This document shows positions 1 through 13,460 of a DNA stretch of 64,000 bases, piece after piece. This DNA is from Setaria digitata. Its lineage: Eukaryota; Nematoda; Chromadorea; Rhabditida; Setariidae. The notes under the pieces are model-generated. The model ran no database searches. It was given only the letters and a program-made list of their open reading frames with translations, and was not told the origin of the DNA. Location: contig RCAB01000063.1 of the NCBI GenBank assembly GCA_003640385.1, positions 145,501-209,500 of the forward strand, in the 5' to 3' direction. Positions within the stretch are counted from its first letter, which is position 1. The number at the start of each line of letters is the position of its first letter. A program made the position numbers and the translations under genes.

Positions 1-1451
1 TTTAATTTGATAATAGCAACATTACACCGTCCTCAAATAATTTTGTTGAGATCAGCTATGTGAAGTCTAAAATTTAGCTTCAAAAACAAAAAGAAAGAGG
101 AAAGTAACACTTCCATCAAGAACTGTTCGTTCAGTTAAAGAAGTAGCATTTCTGTCAAGATGTTCTATAAAAGTGGGAATAATCCAGTCATCCCACGGGA
201 CTATAGTAATCATTTTATAATTTTGCTTAGAAACTTAATGGGAATCTGCTGGTAGGAACTTAATTAAAAATTTTAACATCAAATCCAGTAAAGAACTTAT
301 ATTTCAAGTTGGTTATTCTTATACAGTCGTCTTGAGCTAACATTCTGTCGTTTCTGTTTCTGGTATTAAAATAGTAGGACAAATTTTCTTGTGAAATTAA
401 TAAAATGAATTTTCCTCAGGAAATAAGCAAAGGAAATATCCATAGAGAGAAAAATAAAGGTTGTGGAAGACAAGGGAACGAATGAAGTTTTTACAGCATT
501 TCTAGAATACAACGCATCACTCTTAGTTTCACTCAATTCTTACTGATAGAAAATCTCCTGTGAATTCGCTCTCTCTCTTTTACATCTGTCAAATTTCTCG
601 AAGACATATGATCACATTTCAGCATTTAACTGTTTGTTTACGAATAATTTCGTCGTTGCTAAATTTATCTTGAAATATGATTGTACTCATCATTTCACAT
701 TCTTTCCGTATGTTGTGTGCATTTTTGTGAAGCTCTGATATGTAGTAATTCAATCATTGATGAATGACAAGTCGCTGAGTGCTAGATCTAAGCATTTGTT
801 GGATTTTATTTAAATTTTTGTTGTGACTTTTCTTGGAAGTATTCTTTTGTGAACTATCAGAAGTTTTATTAAGGCTTTTAACTGTTTGGCTCATAAATTA
901 AAATATTTGTGATATTTAAACATTTCATTCTGTAACATCTATCTTTTTTTTCGAAAATTATATTCAAGTAATTGTGGACTGCTACAAATTTTAATCAACT
1001 TTTGCCTAAGATGTCATCTCAGTGTGCTTCTTTATATTGTTAATGCTGTTAAATTTCTTAAATAGCTTTCCATAAGACTTGTTTAAAATAGTTACTGTAT
1101 CTTAAGTTCTCAATTTTCAACTTCAATTTAGATACTCACGCAAACAAATGAATCTTATTCTAAAATTTAGTCTTTCTCGGATTGTTTTTTCTTAATGAGG
1201 TAAATACTTCTAAGTAATTATAAGCTAACCATGTCGATATTTCGGAAATATTTGGAAATGAGTATGCTGTATTAACGAGCAACTGTTATTTAATAGCAGT
1301 TGTTGTTATTTAATGTTGTTATTTAAAGTTTTACGTTGTAAAGGAAATCATCTAGCTATTTTAATCATCGATTTTTCTCTTGTTTTTCATTTGCCTCTTT
1401 TCTACATATAACAAATTAAAATTCTCCCTCTTATAATCGTGTGTTTTTCAG
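1..1451. other. Non-coding DNA upstream of the first visible filamin exon
   Basis: No convincing exon is seen on either strand. The stretch ends in a clean acceptor (TTTTTCAG at about 1444-1451), so at least its right part is a filamin intron. Nematode filamin genes are known to make short C-terminal isoforms, so a large intron at this point could also hold an internal promoter. That is inference; no promoter motif was identified. Confidence 0.6.
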
Positions 1452-3180
1452 TGTGGACCACCTGCTGTAGATGAACCTGAAGTAACATTACTAAGACGTG
1501 AAGCAGATTTTGAGGAGTGCTCTTATAACGTTGAGGAATATCTGGTACCGCGCACTTTTCGTTTCTCAGTTACTTCAAATTATCATTTTGAAAAACTAAG
1601 TGCGTCAGTTAGAATGCCATCTGGTAAAAGTGATGTTGCGCATATTAAGGTTAGTTCTGAAAGTTCAGTATTAATTCACATTAATTCGATTCCACCTGAA
1701 AATTATCTTAAGTAATAGATAAATGTTTGGTAGGTGCTACAGCGTATAACTTTTGAAACCTTCACCAGTGTAATGAAGTTATTTCGGGGAACTAGGAAGT
1801 ATCGACATCTTGGATAAGTTTTATCGCTTTTTATTATTAAAGGACAATACCGATGGTAGTGTGACAGTAACATATCGACCGAGAGAGTGCGGCAATCATC
1901 TCCTATCAGTGCAACATGATGGAGTTAACATGTCTGGAAGTCCAATTTCGTTCTACGTCAGTAATGCAGCTGATGGTTATGTGACAGTATATGGTCCAGG
2001 CTTAACGCATGCAGTAGTTGGTGAGCCGGCACCATTCACAGTTTGTGCCAAAGGCTCACCAGCCAAAGAATTGGCAGTTGCAGTTGAAGGGACTGCAAAG
2101 GCAACAATCAAGTGTCATGATAACAAGGTAACTTTTGAATTTAAGCATACATGAATGGAGCTAAAATTATTTGCACTGAACTGCCTTTAGAAGGTTTTTT
2201 CAAAATTATTACTACTCATTTTTTCTTGTAGGATGGGACATGTTCTGTAGCGTGGGTACCCCCTGTTCCCGGTGAATACAAAGTGCACGTTAAACTTTCT
2301 GGAAATCCTGTGAAGGGTTCACCGTTTGTTGTCGTCGTGGCTGGTGAAGGTCAAAAGCGCGCCCACTTATCGGTTGGATCAACATCGGAGGTTTCTTTCA
2401 GATGACTGCTTTTTGCCGCTCTCATTATTTGTGTTTTTCCTCATTTGAACTAAAACCAGGTTCAGTTTTTTCTTAATCATTGTTGCACGTGAAAATTTCT
2501 TTAGCCTAAAGCAGGAGGCTTATATATATAATTAACATTACATCACTATTTGTGGTCGTCATGGTGTCATCTCCAGAATGTTTTTTTTTTCTTTTTTATC
2601 TCAATTTATTACTGCGAATTTATTATGAACAATAGGTCTCACTGAATGTTGCCAGCACAGAACTGAAAGGATTGTCAGCTTCAATAAAAAGTCCAAGTGG
2701 TATCGAAGAGCCATGTTTCATCCGTCAGATAGACTCTGCTAACATTGGTATTATTTATCCAGTAGTTATTTTTCGCAAATGTTTTTCAGTTGTAACAAAA
2801 TTATAAATCAATTTAAATGAGAAACACTTCCCTTCCATGCGTAACTGTTTCAGGTGTTTCATTTACCCCACGTGAAGAGGGTGAACATTTAGTCACTGTG
2901 AAAAAGAATGGTCAAGTTATACCAAAGTCACCTTTTCGAGTTAAAGTTGACAGAAGTCAAGTAAGTTTATTTCTTATTACTTAAAAGTACTTTTTGTTAA
3001 CTTTAATTGCCATCTAACTTATTTTAGGTTGGTGATGCTTCTAAAGTTATTGTTAGTGGTGCCGGAAAAGCAAGTGCCATATGTCAGAAGTTTAATGATG
3101 TAAAAGTGGATACTCGTAATGCAGGTTATTACAAATATTTTTTAGCTTCATGGATTGAATTGATTTCTTGCCAAAAATGT

Positions 3181-3232
<52 letters not shown>

Positions 3233-6200
3233 TTATGGAGGTTTGTCTGTATCTGTTGAGGGACCGTCGAAAGCAGAATTGAAATGCACTGAGGCAAAAG
3301 AAGGCCTGATTAATATCGCTTACAAACCAACAGAACCGGGAATTTACATATTGTCAGTTAAATTTGCTGATGTACATGTAAAAGGTTGGTAAAATTACAG
3401 TTACTTTTTTTTTTTTTAGGAAAAAATTTCCTTTCTATGGAATTGATAAATTTTTTTGTTTGCAGATAGTCCGTTCACAGTTAACTGTACTGGGAAGGGA
3501 TTGGGATCTGTGAAGAGAAGTGCCACTAAGGAGGTGAATCAGGTAAATTGTTTGAGTTTTAATGATGAAGATTCGATATGCTAAATTAGCAGATTGATAT
3601 TTTTTGATGAGAATAATCACTTTTAAGGCACCAATGGTTCTTCCAAATCATGATGCTGTGTTATATTTCCAAATGGAAAATACATCTCCAATGGAAACAA
3701 CGGCAAAAGTTATGGATCCCAAAGGAAAGAGCTTTGACATTGAAGTGCGTGACATTGGTAGCAATCTTTATCAGGTTCATTTCAAGCCTGAGATGGATGG
3801 GTCACATGCGATTTCTGTCTTTAATAAAGGACAGCATATTTTAGGTACGCTGTTATATTCTTTTGGTATTGAACTTTTGAATTTCAGTTCCTTGGAAATG
3901 TGGTGATGCAAGAAAATAAGTTTACTTGCAGGAAGCCCGTTCCAGTTTACTGTTGGTCATATGACAGAAATGGGTGCACACAAAGTTCGTGCGGTGGGGG
4001 TTGGATTACTGCGAGGAGAAACAAATGTGAAGCAGTCGTTTAATCTTTATACCAGAGAGGCTGGACGAGGTGAACTTGAAGTTATAATAGAAGGACCATC
4101 AGAAGCCGAATTGCAGTTTCATGACCACAAGGTGAACATTATATACATTTAAATCTTATCCTGTTCCAGATTTTTTTCTTCCATTATGTATTTATATTTT
4201 TTATTTTTTTTGATTTGTCACGAAGAGTTTTGACTGGAGCAAGTCTTTTACTAGCGCTAATTAGCTTTCTTATAATCCTTACTTTTTCAGCAGTCATTTT
4301 TTCTCCTTGGTAGGAAGAATACTGGTTTCTAGCGGAATTTTATGCAGTTAATTTCACCGTTGTGTCGATGCGAAAAAAATAAATAAATAAAGGTTTGAAA
4401 GATGAACGGGATAAAAAAAATAAACTGATAAAATAGGTGTTAGATATTAGTAAAGTGATTTTTTCAGGATGGAAATTGCCATTTTGATTACAAAGTCAGC
4501 AAACCGGGAGAATATCTGATAGGAGTTAAATTTAATAGCGAACACATAACAGATTCACCATTCAAAGTAAATAATTCCACGGTTCTTAGAGCATTAAATA
4601 TTCTAACGCTATTTTCATCTGTTCACCTATTTCATATATGTTCTATTTCATTAACTGTTTCTCGAGAGTTTTTTTCATTTTCTTTTTATATTAGGTATTC
4701 ATCGCACCTGCAACAGGAGAAGCTCGCAGACTCGAGTTAGCATCGTTCCCAGATTCTGGATTACCTGGTAAGGCATGCACCTTCACTGTGCTTACACATC
4801 ATGCAGTGGGTCATCTCGAAGCAAAAGTGCACACACCGACTAATAAAATTGAAACTATCGATATTGTTCCAATTGACGAAGGCGAATCGTACGCTTTGCG
4901 GTTCATTCCTACAGAGGTAGTTTTTTTTTTTTTTTTTTTCCTTTGCAATTTAGAACCTGTGATTCTGGAACTTTTAATATTACTTGAGAAAGTTAATTAT
5001 TCTTATAAAAATTTCCTTTTTTATAGACAGGGAACTATTATGTCGATGTAACGCTTGATGGTGCACCAATGCGTGATTCGCCATTCCGTTTGCGTGTCGG
5101 TACAAATGAGGACAGTGATCCAACAGCAATAACAGTAAGTGGTGATGGTATCCACGGTGGACAGACCGGTCAGAAATGCGAATTCATTATTAATACTTGT
5201 AATGCTGGAACCGGACTTCTACAGATTCAAGTTGATGGACCATCGAAGGTCACTTTGGACGCATATGAGGTCTCATGTTTCCCTATTATCTACCAGTGCG
5301 TCGTTTGTTTTGTGAATCAGTCTAATAATCATCATTATCTGTGATATAAAAGTAACACTAAATGGTTCAGTGTTACATTTTCATCAGAATCCCTTGCACA
5401 GATAGTGTTCGGCATACATTTGAGCATAAACTCCATTAAAATAGTCAGTCACATCAATTTTCTTTCTATTTGCTCCTCAATATATTTCCTATACATAAGT
5501 ATATGACTTGCAGCTGGATCTAGGTTATAAGGTACGATACATGGCACTAGCACCTGGCGTGTATTATGTGGATATCAAATATGCGGGTATGTTAACATAG
5601 AGAGATTATGCTTTTACTGTGTTGTAAATTAGAGATACGGTCAAAAAAAAAAGTACGAAAGGTGGTGTTATGACTAGTAATTATCAGATTCATGTCTTGT
5701 TTTAGGTGTTCATATTCCTGGTTCACCGTTCAAGATAATTATGGCTGGTAAGGAACTTGGTGGTGGTGGTGAACCAGACACTTCGCTTATCAAGGTTATT
5801 CGTGATCATACTTTATTTGTTTTTGTTTTTTCTAGCTTTCCAAATTGATATTTCTGGGATTTTTTGTAATCTTGCTAGAAGTGCAAAATAGAAATAGAAG
5901 GAGCAAGGTGGCGGATTATTTAGAGGCTTGTTTTTCAATTTGATCGGACTTGATTAGTTGAATGTTCAGAAATGTCAAATTTCAGATTGATGCATTGGCA
6001 AAGACAAGTAAGGGAACAGTGGCGCAGGTTCCTGTTTTGAAAGGAGATGCAAGCAAGGTTACAGTAAAAGGTGGAGGTTTGAATAAATTTTTCCCAGGTC
6101 GACCGGCTGCTTTCAATATCGACACTGGTCTTGCAGGTTTGGTTCTGTTTATTTTAATGACATCCCTTTAAAATATGTAAGTCTGGTCTCCTTCCTTTTT

Positions 6201-6526
6201 CTCTTAAAAGTTAGTGGAAGGAGCAGCAGTGAAACTAAGGGAACAAGACTTATGAATTCCCATTTAATATGTGAAATTATGGTTACTACGGCACATTTTT
6301 GTAATAAGAAATAACTCTTTAATTACATATTGTTGATTAAGGTGAAAATCTTCTATTCGTTGGTGTACTTACATCGAAGGGACCATGTGAAGAGGTTACA
6401 GTACGACATCTTGGCAGTGGTCGATATGCGGTTACGTATCGAATTCAAGAAAGGGTCAAAGGTTTCATTTTTATTAAGTATGGAGAAACTAATGTACCAG
6501 GCTCACCATTTGCTGTTTCATTCTAA
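1452..6526 (+). CDS. fln-1: Filamin, C-terminal part (5' end outside window)
   Basis: Actin-crosslinking cytoskeletal scaffold. Seventeen exons read in one frame to a TAA at 6524-6526 and give about 885 residues: 1452-1649, 1843-2127, 2232-2390, 2636-2747, 2854-2960, 3028-3124, 3241-3384, 3466-3542, 3628-3844, 3932-4131, 4468-4566, 4695-4916, 5027-5269, 5514-5586, 5706-5794, 5986-6136, 6342-6526; every junction keeps phase. The protein is a chain of about nine Ig-like filamin repeats, each closing on the family signature (SGSPISFYV, KGSPFVVVV, PKSPFRVKV, KDSPFTVNC, LGSPFQFTV, TDSPFKVFI, RDSPFRLRV, PGSPFKIIM, PGSPFAVSF) and many carrying the DG(T/N)C...Y.P.(E/P)G.Y turn. The last repeat is where filamins dimerise. 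Filamins carry N-terminal CH actin-binding domains; none is in this window, so the gene must continue to the left. Symbol follows the C. elegans homologue. The intron at 3125-3240 holds an extreme T run. Confidence 0.96.
3183..3231 (+). repeat. Poly-T run of 49 bases in a filamin intron
   Basis: An uninterrupted T tract fills most of a 116-base intron and ends nine bases before the exon at 3241. The acceptor itself (TTATGGAG) is poor, but reading phase and the filamin repeat sequence fix it. The true run length may differ from the assembly. Confidence 0.9.
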
Positions 6527-7824
6527 TAGAGCAATTTTGTTGATTAAATTTTTCTTTTTTTATATCTCATGTTTATATTGAGTTCTTGCCACTTTTTCTC
6601 CAGCTTACTTTATTGCATTTAATTTTTCTCTAGCTCTATACGTACGTGTCCTACGCGTACATGTGTCTGTATTCGTGTGTATGACCTTTTCCTCGTCTTG
6701 AGTAACTTAATTATTCTTTCATCTAAAAAACAAAAAAAAAACCCTCTTTTCTCTCACAATTAAATGTATCTCAGAAATATGTCAAGTGCTTTAAAAAAAG
6801 GAGATTAGCATTACTACTATCTCCGTTATCTCTTGTTCTTTTGTAAGTTTTATTTACGTGCCGCTTTTTTTCTTTTCTTTTATGAGAATGTATGCTTAAT
6901 CCTGTAATTACAGAATTTTATCTTTGCGTTTAAAAAATTCTTCCATAACTGTAGTGAAAAATACGATTCTTTAATTGGTTACATTATGGATATCTTTATA
7001 TATCCATAACCGTATTATTCCCAGTTATTCATTCATTTACAAAGTGTTTTTTTCCTGTATTAAAATATTTCTTTGGTATATTTTTTGGTCCTTCACATTA
7101 TCATTTACCAAACCAAAGTCATGGAAAAAAGGATAGGATGATAATATGATGTGTATGATGCTGATTGATATAGAAAAAAAGGGGTCATTCCAAGAGGTCA
7201 GAAGTGTATTAAGGGTTTGATAAGAACGCTAGCAATAGCATTATTCAAATTTCACTCTCTCTATGTCAGTAAGCAGTCAAATGCATATTGCTGAATTTAG
7301 TCTAATGATTTTAGTTTGATGTATATTTTGTGTAAAATCTTACTTGTTTAGCTGCTTATATAAATAGAGATACAATTCTCGTTTTGAATTACTATTTACT
7401 TTAGTGTAGTATTGTTGTGGTGGGTTGTTTACTGGTCAAAATTATCTTTCTAAAAGATTTATTAATATGATCAAGAGTTATTTTATCATATTCTATACCT
7501 GGAATATGCTATGCACGCTCATTTCAAGTGCACAATTGCCAAAAGAGTTATAGTTGGAATAAATTTCGCCAAATTTAAGTTATTAGGGTTGCAATAGGGT
7601 TTTTGGATTTAAAGTAAACTTAACGAAGCTAATTTAGATCCGGTTCGCATGTTATCAATTGTGAAAGCGTTTCGAGAAACTCGAATCGTAGCTTCAGTTT
7701 TATAATTTACTTTAACATTTTATGACTAATTGCAAAATAACAGGAAGGAGAACATGGTGCAAGCGTAAGTTTGATAAAAAAAAAGATCCGCTGGTATGTT
7801 AGTTACGGGGACGCGAAGATGGGA
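6527..7824. other. Convergent intergenic region, filamin 3' side
   Basis: About 1.3 kb lies between the filamin stop and the stop of the minus-strand gene. It is A+T-rich without a supported exon; ATTAAA near 7060 is one possible filamin polyadenylation signal. It presumably holds both 3' UTRs. Confidence 0.5.
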
Positions 7825-10800
7825 TCAGTATTTCCGGACGGGATGTTCTGTTATTTTAACCTTTTGTTCTACACCGTATTTAAATTTGCACATCCCTTGT
7901 GTCATATACGAAACAACCTGTAATTCGTAATAACTTTTATGGGAATGTCTGAATAGTGAGTAGCATGCGATTTTCAATAATTTACAAATTAAGTTTATAG
8001 TTTTGAGCTTTGAGGTTGGAAGTATCAATAGATGTTATTACTATTGAATTAGTGTTGAATCTTTTTTTTGTGCCCAGAAAAGTGAAATTTCTGGTAAAAA
8101 TTTCAACCTTATTTGGATAATAGATGATCGTTTTACACTTTAGGATTCATGATTTAGAATAAAATCTAAAACGGAAGAAGTGATTGATGGTACTTGAAGG
8201 GAGCTGAATTGCTAATGAGCTCAAACAATGCACAATCAGCGATGATGAATGAGTAATGAAGTAGTCAGTGTCTAAGCCTATTAGGAAGACGTAAAGCTCT
8301 CACGATAATTGTCCCAATAATAGGAAAGAGATCGTGATAACAAACGGATAATGTTAGACTGTGAAAATTTTTTGATAAATATTCGAACTTTTATAACAAA
8401 ATCTCGATGTCCAAGCAATGACTGTTCTAATAGGATTTAAAATTAAATCCAAAATAGGTGAATTATGAAATGGTAAAGTAACTTACATCATTTTGTATCG
8501 TGAAACCCATCGCGGAATAATTTGCTATACTACGTATGATATCAGCAATTTTACCTTCAATTATTGTTACCAAACTGTTATTATCTCTAATATTTGTCAC
8601 TGTAACGATAATTCGGCCTGACATGTGGCTTTCGATAGAAAATTTCCTGCAAATGACGTAGAGTTAAGGTTCGTTTTCTTTTGAAATAAAATGATCTTTT
8701 TATCCATTACTATTATTCGGGAAGAAAATTCCTGTCACTCAATTCCTTATTATGTGCTGATTTGAAGTCATAGAGGCCTATGGATTAAGATGAATGAAGC
8801 TTGAATAGAGAGCATATTTTTTTTTATTTAATACTTTAATCAACAGACTTAAACTACCAATCAGTTTGACTTTATGGAAATGGTGAACCCTACTGTGTCA
8901 TGTTCCCTTTCTTTTAAATTTGATTTATGTTAGTGGTAAGATAAGTAAGTAAAATCATCAGAACCAATCAGTCAATCACATTGTTAGTGGAAATATTATT
9001 ATAACTGCGTTTCATCGCTATATATCATACAACTTGGAGCATAAAAATGTACATATTCATTCGTCTTCTACATAAAATAAACATTGATAATGCATTAGAC
9101 AAGTCCAACTTTGAAAAGTTGGGTAAAAAAGTTGTAAGCAATTTAAGTGTAATTAAAGAATGTCGAAAAGAAGATAAAACAAGCCTAGTTTGATGATCTT
9201 CCAAAATGATCAATTCAGCAACAGTTTCACAAAGTGGTGGCACTCGAACTGTACTATCAACACCCCAGATAAGTTCTTCTTCAATTGTATTCTCACCAAT
9301 ATTTAGCACTGATAATTCACTGCGAAAACCAGCATTGGCTTCTACTATTTCGCCAGGAGTTTTCAATTTTAATGCCATTTCAACACCACGACAAACTCCT
9401 TTCTCTGTAAAAAGAAGAAAAGTTGATTTTTACTGGTTAAATTGTAAATTTGTAAAGAAATTGTTCTTTTTTGCTTTTCAAAATTAATCATGATATATTA
9501 AAATGTGCCATTTATTGACAAGGTAGTTGTGAAAAAAGTAGTTTTAAAGTTTGAAACTTAAAATTTGATTTTACTGTAATGAAAATCACGTATGGATTTA
9601 GGAATTTACATTTATTTATGCGTAATGCATACATCTTTCATCATCATTTTTCTATATTTATTTTCGAATTGTTAAAAAATTTGAAACTGTTTTAAGATAA
9701 TTGTCGCTAATTTTTTAATTTTGATTATTGTCAATCCGTCATTCCTCAGCAAACGTTGATCATGTTGATCCATAAAGAAGTTTAAAAACTTACCAACAAT
9801 TACCGTTGCAGCACTGCGTGTTGAACGTTCTGCCTTAAACGAATATTCTTGCTCTCGTTCAGTTGTATTTGTAAATGTTGATTTGAATAAACTTTGTTCA
9901 TCTTTTGATTGCCGAACGTTTCTAACATTTACACCAGCTATCGAATAAGTTGGTTCCAGTGATTCATTGAACAAATGAGACCAATTGATATTATACTGTA
10001 ATTTTATTTTGCGAGAAAAAAAAAGGAAAATTTTTATTTTTTTAAATTATTGCATTATTTTTGTTGTTTAGCTAAAAAAAAGAAATATTTACATGTAATT
10101 TTTCTTTTAATTTAATTCATTTTCATTATCATTTAAAATGACTCATACTGTATTCGTATGAAAATGAGTTAACCAGCTACTATTTCTACTTCCAAACAGG
10201 ATTCCAGTTATCCGAAGGAAATGAGCTGTTTGTAAAATAAACTACTCAACCAACAATTTATGTAACTTCATTCACTTGTAATTTAGATTTTTGAACAAAA
10301 TATGAAGATGTTTTTAATTCCATGTTCAATCCCGACATTTCTTTAATAGCATTGTCTTGATTGTTGTTTCATTCCGTGAACTTCTTATATTCAGTCTTTA
10401 TAACTTTCCTACAGCGAACTGTCTATCAGTTGTCCCTAATGAGCTTTATTATTATTCGAAATTTTGCCAATTTTTTTATTAAAAAGACTGTTCAAATTGC
10501 ATTTTAAATTTTCACATCATGGAATGGTTATCAGAGCCGACTATACGTAAAAAATAGGTTCACTCATAAATTTTTTTCCTTATATTTCTTTTCACTCCCA
10601 CTGCAAAAATAAGTAAGTCGTTATGATTGTTGAAATTATAAAACCATTAGTGATAGCATCATTATCAAACATTGAGAAACAGTATATTTTTTTCCAGTTA
10701 CGAAAATGTCATCAACGCGAAAGAATGTTACAAACTTGACAAATCAAAATAATTTCAAATTACTTAAAATATATCATTAAAAAAGCTTAGCGATAAATAT

Positions 10801-12535
10801 TACAATGTTCTTCTTCAGAGCTATACAAATATCAAGAACTTGAAAAAGTCTACTTGACAAATTTCAGCCTAGGGGAAAAAAATTTGCAGCAAGAAATAAT
10901 GATAACTTAACAAAATACTTCCTTAACCAAGAAATAAATCGAACTACTTTTTTGAAATGAATTTCCGATACTTTTTTTTCCCCTCTCATCTCCGTCATAT
11001 TTTTATCCCGTCAAGTTTTCGCTTCCTTTTTCTCTTTTTCTTTTGACTTCAGTTGTAGCAGCTAATCTTGTAAGGCACATAGTCTAGTTAGAATGTGATA
11101 ATCTTTGTTCTGGTGCTAATTAAGGGATCTCTCTCTTTCTCTGTTAAGCTCTAAAGCTCAATTGTAATTGGAGCTAGTTGTGCCACATTAACAATAAAGT
11201 GGAATAATGCTTATTTGGTTCGCTAATAAAGACGACAATTTAATGTACGAAGTGAGCCATGAAATCTATAATAATGATTTGCAATGAATGTGTAGTTGTC
11301 ATTAGTTGATGACAAGTTGGTGAAAAACTTGTCTGCATCACAATCAATTGGATGCCATGTTTAATTACAGTGTTATTTCATCCCATCTCATCAATATTTA
11401 CTGTAAACTTACCTATCTAAATTTATTTTTTAGTAAAATACTGTAAGGCAAAAAATAGAAGCTACTAGACCAAAAGTATAGAACAGAAGTCATATAATCA
11501 GAAGCCTTGGACAGAAGTCAAAAACTAGATGTTACGAAGAATGAAATTATTTAGATAGTTGATTGATGTATTTATATCTTCTACATATATGCATAGTTGT
11601 CTCTCTTGCCTTTCTAACTCATCCGTCTATAATATTTGATTTCAAACAATTTCAATTCAGACAAGACAAATTGAAATGACTAATATTTGAATATTTAATC
11701 AAAGCTTCCAAGGATAACACTGACTGAAATATATATCCATTTGCCATTTATTCTAAACTATTTTAGTAATGCTTGTGATAATCAATAATTAAATTTTAAT
11801 TTCACAAATTATTAGAAATAAAATTTATTAAAATGTATGAGCTAAAACAAAGAGAATAAATTGTTACACGTATATGCAGTTTATGAAATATGATTCTTAG
11901 CTTTTCTGCTGGTGTTACATCGTAATGATTTTAGGTATTAAAATTTTAGGTTTCTAGTTACAATGAAATTTGATATGGATTGGATACTTTCAGTCTTTCC
12001 GTATATCTTCACCACAAAAAACATCGGTGTGAAATATTAGTTATTTTATTTGGCTTTATACTTTAAAAAGGAACAAAACACTTACTTCTAAAACAATACT
12101 AAAATAAAATTAAAGCATTCACATATAAAATTCAAAAAAAAGTAAGCGGACTTCGTTTAAGCGATTGGTTTCATCATAGTTTATGCTACAAAAAATGATT
12201 GTAACTTAAATTTTTTTTGTTAATTTTGAAAAGTAAAATGAGTTAATGGTTGAAATTTCAATTGCATTACTCTTTAAAATACAAATTATTCAAAATCAAG
12301 CAGAATTAAAATCTGCTTATTCTGCAAAAGAATACCTGGAGATACTTTTTGTTGATCTTGGCTTCTGTTTTGGTTTTTGTAACTTCAAAAATTTGCTTGG
12401 CCCAATTGAGCACGATAATTTCAAGATCGATTAATTCCTTGGAACTGGTGCCAGATATATTTGTGGAGCTCAACGGGTCTGCTATTGACATTACATTAGA
12501 TGTTAATGGATCTTTTTCATTTCCACTTGACCCAC
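7825..12535 (-). CDS. Probably secreted beta-strand-rich protein, possible aerolysin/MTX-like fold (5' end uncertain)
   Basis: Not firmly recognised. Five minus-strand exons join in phase: 12535-12336, 9995-9794, 9404-9185, 8646-8487, 7917-7825 (TGA), about 290 residues without the first exon. The first exon gives a Ser/Thr-rich linker and a helical stretch. The next three alternate hydrophobic and polar residues as in long beta-strands, with a Ser/Thr-rich run (ERSTRSAATVIV) and a turn before VRVPP; the last ends GMCKFKYGVEQKVKI. A strand-rich chain with a Ser/Thr-rich central part and a VPP turn recalls aerolysin/ETX-MTX2-fold proteins, which also occur in animals with non-toxic roles. This is a structural impression only, and activity cannot be claimed. 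The 9185 junction keeps phase only if the intron begins with GC. The leading phase of the 12535 exon requires an upstream exon; a signal-peptide candidate is at 16984-17038. Other fold families remain possible. Confidence 0.6.
9996..12335 (-). other. Large intron of the beta-strand-rich gene
   Basis: This 2.3-kb stretch separates the first and second recognised exons of the minus-strand gene. It is A+T-rich; no further exon, RNA gene or repeat family could be recognised. Confidence 0.5.
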
Positions 12536-13088
12536 CTGAAAACTTAATTTATTCTATACATCAAGTTACATTTCTTTCCTCAAACTTGGATTAATTAGCA
12601 CTTTGATTAATTGTTTGAAATAACATGTTAATTTCATTTGGGATAATATAATAAATCACATAAAACAATAAAAACAATGCAATATAATAATAAAATGATA
12701 TAATAATAATAAATAATGATATAATAATTTGACGGAATAAGTTAAATTTTAAAATTTGAAAGTATACAAGGAAGATTTCTCGAGAAAAGTAAAGAAATTG
12801 CTTTCGTCTCTAGAATGTGTATAAACAGATAGGAGAAATTACATACATTGTGTTATCTGTTAAAGTTATCAGTACCGGACTGTAAAACGGACATGATGAT
12901 GGCCTGATAATATGCCCGGTGATTATCACACTACGAAATTTTCAATTTTTGAGAATACAAATTTAATCGATTGAAGAAATGGAAACCTTTCAATCATCAA
13001 ATATCATAAGGAATAATTTTTGAAATATTTGAAATATTTCGTGGAAATAAGACTTGAAATATTCATTAAAATAATTAAGTAAAATCAA

Positions 13089-13460
13089 TAGAGAGGGAAA
13101 AAGAGAGAGAAAGAAATACAAAAAGGAAAGGGAAGAAAAGGATTAGAAAAAAAAAATGATATTTGACTACGGTATTGCTTGCCTCTGTTGCCAACGAAAG
13201 ATCGATTCAGTTCAGTTTATTAGCTTAAAATGAATTTTTAGCTTATCGATGGATGAGTTGTTGTCTATTTTACTTATTTTTAACAATCTTTACTTGATTG
13301 AAATTAAAAGAAAAAAAAAAGAGAAAAGAAGAAGAGAAAAGAGAAATTTGAGTTAGAAATAGAGAAATAAGGATGAAGGATGAAGAAAGAATAATTAAAT
13401 TCAAGAGGAAAAAGAGAAAAAAATGGATGAAATTCTCTTTTTCTCTTTTTTTTTTCTTTT
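13089..13460. repeat. Polypurine tracts followed by a polypyrimidine tract
   Basis: Long stretches of G/A (GAGAGGGAAAAAGAGAGAGA and similar) at about 13089-13160 and 13300-13430 are followed at about 13434-13459 by a C/T tract (TTCTCTTTTTCTC and poly-T) nearly complementary to the purine run before it. Such mirror or inverted tracts can form triplex or hairpin DNA; no function is visible. Confidence 0.6.
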
